In this document: positions 15,692 through 23,015 of the stretch, in pieces | Position numbering within the stretch: the first letter of the stretch is position 1 | Layout of the letters: each line of letters starts with the position of its first letter | Assembly (NCBI RefSeq): GCF_028369135.1 | Contig: NZ_JAPWHW010000033.1 | Location: 1-35,363, forward strand | Source of the DNA: Roseovarius sp. ZX-A-9 | Lineage (GTDB): Bacteria; Pseudomonadota; Alphaproteobacteria; Rhodobacterales; Rhodobacteraceae | Direction: 5' to 3' | DNA length: 35,363 nt | Notes under the pieces: model-generated | Database searches by the model: none | Told to the model about the DNA's origin: nothing | What the model saw: only the letters and a program-made list of their open reading frames with translations | Translations under genes and position numbers: made by a program

Positions 15692-16450
15692 ATGGATGCA
15701 TTCCGATTGGATGGCAAAGTCGCGCTGATCACCGGAGCGGGTGGCGGGCTTGGGGTCGCGCAGGTGCAGGCGTTGGCCAAGGCGGGCGCGACCATCGTGG
15801 CGACCGATGCCACAGAGGCAGCGTTAGGGGCCATGGATCTGACGGGTCTGACAGATATTGACGCGGTAGAAATGGACGTGACCGACGGCGGCTCGATCGA
15901 CCGCGCGGTCGATCATTGCACAGCGCGGTATGGGCGCATTGATCTGTTGGTAAACAACGCCGGTATTTCGCTACCCGGCTCGGTGTTGGATTATGACATG
16001 GATTGGTTTGATCGCACCAGTGCGATCAATTTCCGCGGCGTTTTCGCCGTTTCGCGTGCAGTGGCAAATGTGATGGTCAGTCAATCCACCAAGGGGGCCA
16101 TCGTCAACCTAGCATCGATCGGCGGTATGGTTGTCGACGGACCGACATCCGCGGCCTATGACGGGACCAAGGCGGCGGTCATTCAGATCACCCGCAACTT
16201 CGCCTTCGAGCTCGCGCGTCAAGGTATACGCGTCAACGCGGTGGCACCTGGATACACACGTACGCCGATGATCGAGAAGTATCTTAACGATCCCGACTAT
16301 CGTAGTGCGTTGGAGAACCGCCTGATCCCGATGGGACGGGTCGGACGCCCCGAAGAGATCGCGAATGCTATCGTATTCCTTCTGTCCGACGCCGCGTCTT
16401 ATGTCACTGGCCATACTTTAAACGTGGATGGTGGGTGGGTCATTCAATAG
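15692..16450 (+). CDS. Short-chain dehydrogenase/reductase
   Basis: A 252-residue classical SDR. The nucleotide-binding motif TGAGGGLG (residues 14-21) and Asp39 at the end of the second strand (VATD) favour NAD(H) over NADP(H). NNAG is present, and the catalytic Ser142, Tyr156 and Lys160 (YDGTK) are all in place, followed by the typical AFELARQGIRVNAVAPGYTRTPM. It would oxidise a secondary alcohol or reduce a ketone. Its position between two ADC-family genes suggests it makes or consumes the keto acid that they handle. The exact substrate cannot be read from sequence. Confidence 0.9.
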   Translation: MDAFRLDGKVALITGAGGGLGVAQVQALAKAGATIVATDATEAALGAMDLTGLTDIDAVEMDVTDGGSIDRAVDHCTARYGRIDLLVNNAGISLPGSVLDYDMDWFDRTSAINFRGVFAVSRAVANVMVSQSTKGAIVNLASIGGMVVDGPTSAAYDGTKAAVIQITRNFAFELARQGIRVNAVAPGYTRTPMIEKYLNDPDYRSALENRLIPMGRVGRPEEIANAIVFLLSDAASYVTGHTLNVDGGWVIQ

Positions 16451-16510
16451 AAATTGTGCCGGCACTTTTCGATCAAAGCGACGCTGATACATCTGAGGAG
16501 CTTAGCAAAT

Positions 16511-17038
16511 ATGGAAAATCCAACCCATTCCCAGACGGCCGGTAAAAATGGTCAGGATCGCGATGAATTTCTGGATCTCCTTGCCCCTATGATGGCGGGG
16601 CCCGTTGTAGCACGCGATGCCTATCGGATGAGTCTGTGGTCCAATTTCTTTAACGGCCCCGTCTACAAGCAGCTTCAGAAAACGCATGGATTGGTCCGAG
16701 ACGAGGTGAACACGCTTTTCTGCCTTGCCCACTTGGATGACCTCAACCAACGCGACATCTGCCTTGTGATGGGACGCCCCAAAAACAGCGTCAGCCGGGC
16801 AATTGCCCGGCTGGTCGAGCGCGACCTGATCGAAGCGCGCGGCGATCCCGGAGACCGACGTCGCGCAAAGCTGCGACTGAAACCAAAGGGCCGGGCCCTT
16901 TACGAAACGACCAGCCGCCTGTTCGTTGAGCGCGAGGCCAAGATGCTTGCCTCGCTGACTCCCCGCGAACGCGAGCAGTTGGGGGCAATCCTGACCAAGT
17001 TGATGGAATCCCACCATGAATGGTCGGAACTTTACTGA
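16511..17038 (+). CDS. MarR-family transcriptional regulator
   Basis: A 175-residue regulator with a winged helix-turn-helix: LNQRDICLVMGRPKNSVSRAIARLVERDLIEARGDP and the DRRRAKLRLKPKGRALYE wing. The start ATG 16511 has GAGGAG about ten bases upstream; an earlier open frame from 16454 lacks support. It sits inside the ADC-SDR cluster and is probably its local regulator, with a carboxylic acid or aromatic ligand as is usual for MarR proteins (inferred). The tandem palindromes at 14803-14842 are the best candidate binding site. Confidence 0.9.
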   Translation: MENPTHSQTAGKNGQDRDEFLDLLAPMMAGPVVARDAYRMSLWSNFFNGPVYKQLQKTHGLVRDEVNTLFCLAHLDDLNQRDICLVMGRPKNSVSRAIARLVERDLIEARGDPGDRRRAKLRLKPKGRALYETTSRLFVEREAKMLASLTPREREQLGAILTKLMESHHEWSELY

Positions 17039-17063
17039 ACTGAAACCGCTGCAAGGAGCTTGA

Positions 17064-17798
17064 ATGTCGCACGAGATCAAAAACGGGAACAACATGCCGG
17101 TGCAGGCACCGTTGATTCCAGACCCGTTCGTTCCCTATGAATGCCCCGACAACGTCACGCTCAGCGTACTTTGCCGGGCCGATCCCGCGCTGCTGCAAAG
17201 CTACCTTGCTCCGGTGCCCTATACTCCACTGGACGACCGTTTTGTGGTTTACGCGTCTGACTTTTCCAATTGTAACAAATGCCGTTTCATGGATGCGGGG
17301 ATTATCGTGCCGGTAGAGTTCGAAGGGCGGCAAGGGGCGACCTATCTGTTTGAATACGAAGACAACGATGAAGCCATCGCCGCTGGGCGTGATCTCTGGG
17401 GCTACCCTAAGAAATTCGCCGACATCACGCTGGAAACCGTAGGCGACAAGGCCACCGCACGCGTCACCCGCAAGGGGACCGACATTCTGACGATCCACGC
17501 GGATTTCACCGAGGATTTGCCACTGGACATGCCGAAGCTGGCACCGCATTTCAACATGCATGTACAGCCTGGCCCTGATGGAAAAGTTTTGTCGCGGCGC
17601 ATTATCGAACGCGATACCTCGCCGGATTTTCAGCTGAAGTCTACGCGCACGGGCCAAGCAACAGTGTCCATGGCCAGCATCGAAAACGACCCGCTAGGTG
17701 AATTCGCGCCGATCGAAATTCTGGGGGTGCAGTTGATCCGCGGGGACTTCTTCGCCACCGAAAAAAACGGTTGGGGACGGACCATAAAAACGCTCTGA
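17064..17798 (+). CDS. Acetoacetate decarboxylase-family protein (second paralogue)
   Basis: A 244-residue ADC-family protein with AAGRDLWGYPKKFADI; the tandem lysines are Lys116 and Lys117, close to the numbering of the clostridial enzyme (Lys115/116). It has a strong AAGGAG ribosome site. It is clearly related to the protein at 14962 in the central motif but diverges elsewhere, so it is not a recent duplicate. Two ADC-family enzymes in one cluster could form a heteromer or catalyse successive steps such as decarboxylation and aldol cleavage/dehydration (inferred). It is followed by a large terminator-like hairpin. Confidence 0.87.
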   Translation: MSHEIKNGNNMPVQAPLIPDPFVPYECPDNVTLSVLCRADPALLQSYLAPVPYTPLDDRFVVYASDFSNCNKCRFMDAGIIVPVEFEGRQGATYLFEYEDNDEAIAAGRDLWGYPKKFADITLETVGDKATARVTRKGTDILTIHADFTEDLPLDMPKLAPHFNMHVQPGPDGKVLSRRIIERDTSPDFQLKSTRTGQATVSMASIENDPLGEFAPIEILGVQLIRGDFFATEKNGWGRTIKTL

Positions 17799-17818
17799 TT
17801 TTTCCTACCGCAAAAGCG

Positions 17819-17881
17819 TTGGGCCGAATTCTAAACGCACGTAACGCTCGAATTTTGAGTAGCGTTTCGGATTCGGCCCAA
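17819..17881 (+). terminator. Large hairpin after the second ADC gene
   Basis: TTGGGCCGAAT (17819-17829) pairs with ATTCGGCCCAA (17871-17881), and inside it AAACGC (17833-17838) pairs with GCGTTT (17862-17867). The roughly 63-base structure is followed by TTTCATTCATT, making it a likely terminator between the converging ADC cluster and ars operon. Confidence 0.6.
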
Positions 17882-17955
17882 TTTCATTCATTCCTGAAGC
17901 GTCTTACGTCGATGCCTAAGAGGTATCGCTACAGTGGCCATATGGAAGAAATATG

Positions 17956-17967
17956 CCCCTTACGGGG
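17956..17967 (-). terminator. Weak hairpin downstream of arsH
   Basis: CCCC-TTAC-GGGG lies about 70 bases past the arsH stop and on the minus strand is followed by a T-rich stretch (CATATTTCTTCC). It is short and only a tentative terminator for the ars operon. Confidence 0.25.
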
Positions 17968-18039
17968 ATGGTCTGGTCGAAACCCTTATTTGGTCCGGGG
18001 CTGATGGTTAGCCATATTTCCCAACAAATGAGGTGGCAA

Positions 18040-18750
18040 TCAAATCGCCCTCTGGTTTACCCGTTTGGATAGCTCGGCCGCGCTTTCTTTGCGCTCGCTG
18101 TACCGGTCCAGAAGGTAAGACTTGTTGTCACGGGTGAGTAGAGTGAACTTCATCAATTCCTCCATGACATCAACCATCCTGTCGTAGAACGGCGAAGGTT
18201 TCATGCGGTCCGAGTCGTCGAATTCCAGAAATGCTTTCGGGGTGGATGACTGGTTGGGAATGGTCAGTAGGCGCATCCAGCGGCCTAGGATGCGGAGCTG
18301 GTTCACAGCGTTGAAGCTTTGCGAGCCGCCACTGACCTGCATGACGGCCAGCGTCTTGCCCTGTGTCGGGCGTACGCCGCCCAAGGAAAGCGGGATCCAA
18401 TCTATCTGGGTTTTCATGATGCCGGTCATTGCACCGTGCCGCTCCGGCGAGCACCAGACCATGCCTTCGGACCACGTGACCAGGTCGCGCAACTCCCGGA
18501 CCTTGGGGTGATCCGCCTCCGCGTCATCAGGAAGGGGGAGGCCCGAGGGGCAAAAGGTGCGCGTCTCGGCACCGAACCGGATCAGGATGCGCGCGGCTTC
18601 TTCCGTCATCAGTCTGCTGAACGAGCGCTTTCTGAGCGAGCCGTAGAGCAGCAGGATGCGTGGGGCATGTGGCGCCCGGTCGGGTGACAACAGCCGACTG
18701 CTGTCGATCGGGTGGAAATTCGACTCTTCAACGTTCGGGGTATCAGACAA
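18040..18750 (-). CDS. arsH: Arsenical resistance protein ArsH (NADPH-dependent FMN reductase)
   Basis: A 236-residue flavodoxin-fold protein. The FMN phosphate loop LLYGSLRKRSFSRLM and the family stretches SPERHGAMTGIMKTQIDWIP and QVSGGSQSFNAVNQLRILGRW are typical of ArsH, which oxidises trivalent organoarsenicals and reduces flavin/quinones. The only plausible start is TTG 18750, with AAAGGAAA at good distance, lying eight bases inside the end of arsC. It is the last gene of the ars operon. Confidence 0.93.
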   Translation of the reverse strand: MSDTPNVEESNFHPIDSSRLLSPDRAPHAPRILLLYGSLRKRSFSRLMTEEAARILIRFGAETRTFCPSGLPLPDDAEADHPKVRELRDLVTWSEGMVWCSPERHGAMTGIMKTQIDWIPLSLGGVRPTQGKTLAVMQVSGGSQSFNAVNQLRILGRWMRLLTIPNQSSTPKAFLEFDDSDRMKPSPFYDRMVDVMEELMKFTLLTRDNKSYLLDRYSERKESAAELSKRVNQRAI

Positions 18751-19165
18751 CGCGATTTCCTTTCGAGTCGATCAGCGGCGTGCCGTCCTCTTTGGCCATC
18801 GGGCCCGATGGCAGGCGGTCAAGAAGATCCAGCACGGTCTCGCTCGGACGGCACAGCCGTACCCCCTTGGGCGAGCAGACAATGGGGCGATTGACCAGAA
18901 CGGGGTGGTCCAGCATCGCGGCGAGCAGAGCCTCATCGCTCACGGAAGGGTCGAGCAGCCCCAACTCTTGCGCTGGGGATTTTGACTCCCGCAATGCGGT
19001 GCGCGGCGTCAGACCGGCAGCGGCAAACAGCGCCAGAAGCTGCGGGCGGGTCCAACCGGTTTGAAGGTAGTCAATTACAACCGGAGTTTCGCCAGACGCC
19101 TCGATAATCGCCAACACGTTCCGTGACGTGCCGCAGTCGGGGTTGTGATGGATGACGACAGTCAT
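18743..19165 (-). CDS. arsC: Arsenate reductase, glutaredoxin-dependent ArsC type
   Basis: A 140-residue protein matching plasmid R773-type ArsC. The catalytic cysteine is Cys11 in HHNPDCGTSRN. The arginines that bind arsenate are seen in LTPRTALRE and NRPIVCSPKGVRLCRP. It reduces As(V) to As(III) with glutathione/glutaredoxin for export by the adjacent carrier. It starts in an ATGA overlap with the end of acr3 and overlaps arsH at its own end. Confidence 0.94.
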   Translation of the reverse strand: MTVVIHHNPDCGTSRNVLAIIEASGETPVVIDYLQTGWTRPQLLALFAAAGLTPRTALRESKSPAQELGLLDPSVSDEALLAAMLDHPVLVNRPIVCSPKGVRLCRPSETVLDLLDRLPSGPMAKEDGTPLIDSKGNRVV

Positions 19166-20229
19166 GATTTGCCCCCATCGGTGGGAAACCAGTGCTGTGT
19201 CCTGTTGGCGAAAGCAACGAGCGACAGCATCACCGGCACTTCCACTAGGACGCCGACGACCGTCGCCAAAGCGGCGCCCGAGCCGAGCCCAAACAGGCTG
19301 ATTGCCACCGCCACGGCCAACTCAAAGAAGTTGGACGTTCCGATCAGGGCGCAGGGTGCCGCCACGTTGAACGGGATGCGCCAGGCACGCGCGGCACCGT
19401 AAGCCACGAAAAAGATGCCGTAGGACTGGATCAGCAGTGGCACAGCGATCAGCGCGATCACCAGCGGGCGGTCAAGAATGACCTCACCCTGAAACCCGAA
19501 CAGCAGCACCACCGTCACCAGCAGCCCGAAGATCGAGAAGGGCTGCACGCGGGCCTTGAAGGCATCCACCGCCGCCTCGCCGCCTTTGCCGACGAGGTTC
19601 CGTCGTGTCAGGTAGCCGACCAGCAACGGCAGCATGACATAGAGGCCGACCGACAACAGCAACGTGTCCCAAGGCACGACAATATCCGTCACACCGAGAA
19701 GGAAGGCCACGATGGGCGCGAAGGCAAAGATCATGATGACATCGTTCACGCTGACCTGCACCAGCGTATAGGTCGCATCGCCGCGCGTAAGGTTCGACCA
19801 GACGAACACCATCGCCGTACAGGGCGCTGCGCCCAGCAGGATGACCCCTGCAAGATAGGCCTGCGCGTCGTCCGGTGGGATCAGCCCCGCAAAGACGTAG
19901 TTGAAGAACAGCACGCCAAGTGCGGCCATCGTGAAGGGTTTGATCAGCCAGTTCACCACCAAGGTGACGATCAGACCTTTCGGCTTGTCGCCCACCTGCC
20001 GAAGCGCGCCGAAATCGACACCTACCATCATCGGATAGACCATTGCCCAGATCAGTACCGCCACCGGCAGATTGACCGAGGCGACCTCGAGAGAGGCCAA
20101 GGTAGAGAAGACGCCCGGAAAGATGTTGCCCAAGAGCAGCCCGGCACCGATGGCAAGCGCCACCCAGACGGAAAGCCAGCGCTCAAATGTTCCAAGGCCT
20201 GCTGCGGCGGAATGTGAAATATCGGTCAT
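19162..20229 (-). CDS. acr3: Arsenite efflux carrier, ACR3 family
   Basis: A 355-residue inner-membrane protein with about ten hydrophobic segments. The segment GAAPCTAMVFVWSNLTRGD holds the conserved cysteine of ACR3 carriers, and VGVDFGALRQVGDKPKGL is a family hallmark, so this is ACR3 (BART superfamily) and not the unrelated ArsB. It exports As(III) by proton exchange. It lies 42 bases after arsR and overlaps arsC by four bases. Confidence 0.94.
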   Translation of the reverse strand: MTDISHSAAAGLGTFERWLSVWVALAIGAGLLLGNIFPGVFSTLASLEVASVNLPVAVLIWAMVYPMMVGVDFGALRQVGDKPKGLIVTLVVNWLIKPFTMAALGVLFFNYVFAGLIPPDDAQAYLAGVILLGAAPCTAMVFVWSNLTRGDATYTLVQVSVNDVIMIFAFAPIVAFLLGVTDIVVPWDTLLLSVGLYVMLPLLVGYLTRRNLVGKGGEAAVDAFKARVQPFSIFGLLVTVVLLFGFQGEVILDRPLVIALIAVPLLIQSYGIFFVAYGAARAWRIPFNVAAPCALIGTSNFFELAVAVAISLFGLGSGAALATVVGVLVEVPVMLSLVAFANRTQHWFPTDGGKS

Positions 20230-20271
20230 GTTGGACTTTCGTAGGTAAGGTTCGGTAAGGCTCGGCGTTGC

Positions 20272-20601
20272 TCAGTCACAGACGAGTTCATCGAGGACGG
20301 GCTGGCACAGTTCGGGACATCCCCCGCAGCAGTCTTCCATCAGGAAGCCCAACAGGGCGCGCATTCCGTCCATATCTGCGAAATAGCGGATACTGCGACC
20401 TTCCCTCTCGTTTCGGATCAGACCTGCCCGCGCAAGAATCGAGAGGTTCGCGGACATTGTATTCTGCCGCACATTGAGGGATTCGCTGATGTCACCAGCT
20501 GACATGCCTGCCTTTCCGGCCCTGACAAGCAAGCGAAACACATCCAGCCGCGTAGGCTGACTGAGGGCGGCGAAGGCTTGGAGTGCGTCATTCATATCCA
20601 T
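20272..20601 (-). CDS. arsR: ArsR-family arsenite-responsive repressor
   Basis: A 109-residue winged-helix repressor. The DNA-binding part reads SAGDISESLNVRQNTMSANLSILARAGL. The usual metal site in that helix (ELCVCDL of R773 ArsR) is absent; instead cysteines cluster at the C-terminus (Cys91, Cys92, Cys95, Cys99, Cys108), like the Acidithiobacillus-type ArsR that senses As(III) through C-terminal cysteines. It is the first gene of the ars operon. Its start (ATG 20601, alternatively ATG 20595) lies inside a perfect palindrome, so it should repress its own operon. Confidence 0.94.
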   Translation of the reverse strand: MDMNDALQAFAALSQPTRLDVFRLLVRAGKAGMSAGDISESLNVRQNTMSANLSILARAGLIRNEREGRSIRYFADMDGMRALLGFLMEDCCGGCPELCQPVLDELVCD

Positions 20602-20621
20602 ACTTCACGAAATATGGATAT
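20594..20621. promoter_or_regulatory. Probable ArsR operator
   Basis: ATATCCATA (20594-20602) and TATGGATAT (20613-20621) form a perfect 9-base inverted repeat with a 10-base spacer. It covers the predicted -10 box and the arsR start codon. Confidence 0.7.
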
Positions 20622-20637
20622 AATTTTTGTGTGTCAA
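20609..20637 (-). promoter_or_regulatory. Promoter of the ars operon
   Basis: A perfect -35 box TTGACA (20637-20632 on the minus strand) is followed after 17 bases by TATTTC (20614-20609). The expected transcription start falls at or within a base or two of the arsR ATG at 20601, which would make the message leaderless. Confidence 0.6.
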
Positions 20638-20815
20638 GCCGGTTGTCGATCCGTGTGCAGAGACCGAAGGCCGGGCCGCTGAAAACACCTGTCAGACCCC
20701 TTTGCCTTGACCGCCACGTCGGCAGAGCGCGCCAGCGTCAGCAGACCGGCAAGAGATCAAGTGGCTGGTGCAGGGTGGCCTGTGCCAAAGATAAGCGTCG
20801 CTGCGTTGCAGCGAA

Positions 20816-20845
20816 TTGACAATGGCATAATCTTCCAAGTATCAA
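20816..20845 (+). promoter_or_regulatory. Promoter of ecm
   Basis: TTGACA (20816-20821) and TATCAA (20840-20845) are 18 bases apart, placing the start of transcription near 20852, about 40 bases before the ecm ATG. Confidence 0.5.
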
Positions 20846-20853
20846 TCGCAACA

Positions 20854-20868
20854 CGTAACAAAATTACG
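20854..20868. promoter_or_regulatory. Candidate repressor site at the ecm transcription start
   Basis: CGTAA-CAAAA-TTACG is a perfect 5-base inverted repeat located just downstream of the predicted transcription start, a position suited to repression. The cognate regulator is not in the window. Confidence 0.4.
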
Positions 20869-20891
20869 CAATTGATTCACGAGGCCCGCCC

Positions 20892-22892
20892 ATGTCGCAG
20901 ACGCAGAAAGACCGTCAGAGCAGCCCGTCCGATCGCAAGGCCGATCGCCCGTGGCTTATCCGTACCTATGCTGGTCATTCCACGGCTGAGGCGTCGAACG
21001 CGCTCTATCGTTCGAACCTTGCGCGCGGCCAGACCGGGCTGAGCGTGGCGTTCGATCTGCCGACGCAGACGGGCTATGACAGCGATCATGTGCTGGCGCG
21101 CGGCGAGGTGGGCAAAGTCGGCGTGCCGATCTGCCATCTGGGTGACATGCGCAGCCTGTTTGCCGATATCCCGCTGGACCAGATGAACACCTCGATGACG
21201 ATCAACGCGACCGCGCCGTGGCTGCTGGCGCTCTATATCGCGGTGGCCGAAGAGCAGGGTGCAGATGTAACCGCGCTGCAGGGTACGGTGCAGAACGACC
21301 TGATCAAGGAATACCTCAGCCGCGGCACCTATATTTGCCCGCCCAAACCATCGCTGAAGATGATCGGTGACGTGGCAGAATACTGTTATACTCACGTGCC
21401 GAAATGGAACCCGATGAACGTGTGTTCCTATCACCTGCAAGAGGCCGGTGCGACGCCCGAACAGGAACTGGCATTTGCGCTGGCCACGGCCATTGCGGTG
21501 CTGGACGAGTTGAAGCCGCGTGTGCCCGCCGCCGATTTTCCGGCGCTCGCGGGGCGCATCAGCTTTTTCGTGAATGCGGGCATCCGCTTTGTCACCGAGA
21601 TGTGCAAGATGCGCGCCTTTGTCGATCTGTGGGACGAGATCCTGCAGGAACGCTACGGCGTCGAGGACCCCAAATTCCGCCGCTTCCGCTACGGTGTGCA
21701 GGTCAACTCCCTCGGCCTGACCGAACAGCAACCCGAGAACAACGTTTACCGCATCCTGATCGAGATGCTGGCCGTGACGCTCAGCAAGAACGCCCGCGCC
21801 CGCGCCGTGCAATTGCCCGCCTGGAACGAGGCGCTGGGCCTGCCGCGCCCCTGGGATCAGCAATGGTCGATGCGCATGCAGCAGATATTGGCCTATGAAA
21901 CGGATTTGCTGGAGTTTGACGATCTCTTTGACGGCAACCCGGCGGTCGAGGCCAAGGTCGAGGCGCTGAAGGACGGCGCGCGGCACGAGTTGGAAACGCT
22001 GGGCGGCATGGGCGGTGCCATTGGCGCAATCGATTACATGAAGGCCCGGCTGGTGGACAGCAATGCCGAGCGCCTGAACCGGATCGAACGCAACGAGACG
22101 GTCGTGGTCGGCGTGAACAAATACACTGAAGGCGAGCCCAGCCCGCTACAGACCGAGGATGGCGGGATCATGGTTGTTGATCCGGCCACCGAGGCCGAGC
22201 AGATCGGGCGACTGGAGGCTTGGCGCGCCGAGCGCGACGCAGGCGCCGTCAAGGCCGCGCTGGCAGCGTTGCGGGCAGCGGCTGACAAGGGCGAGAACAT
22301 CATGCCCGCCTCGATCAACGCCGCCCGCGCAGGCGTGACCACCGGCGAATGGGCGGCACAAATGCGCGCCGTTTACGGCGAATATCGCGGCCCCACGGGC
22401 GTATCGGCCAGCCCCTCGAACAAGACCGAAGGGCTGGATCACATCCGCGAAGCGGTCGACGCAGTGTCGGTTCGATTAGGTCGGCGGCTGAAGTTTCTCA
22501 TCGGCAAGCCGGGGCTTGACGGACATTCCAATGGCGCCGAGCAGATCGCCTTTCGCGCCCGCGATTGCGGTATGGATATCGGCTATGACGGTATCCGTCT
22601 CACGCCAGAGCAGATCGTCAGCGCGGCGCTGGAGGACAGTGCGCATGTGGTGGGCCTGTCGATCCTGTCGGGCAGTCACCTGCCGCTGGTCGAGGAACTG
22701 ATGGGCCGGATGCGCGACGCAGGTCTGGGTGATGTGCCGGTGATCGTTGGCGGGATCATCCCCGACGAAGACGCACGCCGGCTGCGCGAGATGGGCGTGG
22801 CACGCGTCTACACGCCCAAGGATTTCGAGCTGAACACGATCATGATGGACGTGGTGGCGCTGGCAGACCCAAAGGCGGTGGCGGCCCAGTAG
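20892..22892 (+). CDS. ecm: Ethylmalonyl-CoA mutase
   Basis: A 666-residue adenosylcobalamin-dependent mutase fusing the catalytic barrel and B12 domain in one chain, the layout and size of Ecm (MeaA). The N-terminal stretch GQTGLSVAFDLPTQTGYDSDH is typical. The B12 domain has DGHSNG with the cobalt ligand His545, then GLSILSGSH and VIVGGIIP. It converts (2R)-ethylmalonyl-CoA to (2S)-methylsuccinyl-CoA in the ethylmalonyl-CoA pathway for C2/acetate assimilation. GAGG stands seven bases before the ATG. Methylmalonyl-CoA mutase or isobutyryl-CoA mutase is less likely from the N-terminal motif. No crotonyl-CoA carboxylase/reductase gene is adjacent here, although the two are often close. Confidence 0.92.
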   Translation: MSQTQKDRQSSPSDRKADRPWLIRTYAGHSTAEASNALYRSNLARGQTGLSVAFDLPTQTGYDSDHVLARGEVGKVGVPICHLGDMRSLFADIPLDQMNTSMTINATAPWLLALYIAVAEEQGADVTALQGTVQNDLIKEYLSRGTYICPPKPSLKMIGDVAEYCYTHVPKWNPMNVCSYHLQEAGATPEQELAFALATAIAVLDELKPRVPAADFPALAGRISFFVNAGIRFVTEMCKMRAFVDLWDEILQERYGVEDPKFRRFRYGVQVNSLGLTEQQPENNVYRILIEMLAVTLSKNARARAVQLPAWNEALGLPRPWDQQWSMRMQQILAYETDLLEFDDLFDGNPAVEAKVEALKDGARHELETLGGMGGAIGAIDYMKARLVDSNAERLNRIERNETVVVGVNKYTEGEPSPLQTEDGGIMVVDPATEAEQIGRLEAWRAERDAGAVKAALAALRAAADKGENIMPASINAARAGVTTGEWAAQMRAVYGEYRGPTGVSASPSNKTEGLDHIREAVDAVSVRLGRRLKFLIGKPGLDGHSNGAEQIAFRARDCGMDIGYDGIRLTPEQIVSAALEDSAHVVGLSILSGSHLPLVEELMGRMRDAGLGDVPVIVGGIIPDEDARRLREMGVARVYTPKDFELNTIMMDVVALADPKAVAAQ

Positions 22893-22904
22893 CGCGCAAG
22901 GGCG

Positions 22905-22927
22905 ACCGGCGTATCGCCATTGCCGGT
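22905..22927 (+). terminator. Hairpin after ecm
   Basis: ACCGGC (22905-22910) pairs with GCCGGT (22922-22927) twelve bases past the ecm stop. There is no T-run, so it is a weak terminator at best. Confidence 0.3.
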
Positions 22928-23015
22928 AACGCGGACAAGGGCGACGACGGCATCGGTGGTTGCCGATCTGCCTTGCGATCCCCAGATCATGGGGGCACAG
23001 ATGAAAGGCCCGGCC

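Noticed and set aside
19162..20229. ArsB-type arsenite pump
   Set aside because: The conserved GAAPCTAMVFVWS segment and length of about 355 residues fit ACR3, not the roughly 430-residue ArsB.
20877..21986. 369-residue minus-strand open frame opposite ecm
   Set aside because: It is fully antisense to the well-supported mutase gene; long mirror frames are common in GC-rich DNA, and the protein is His/Arg/Gln-rich without motifs.
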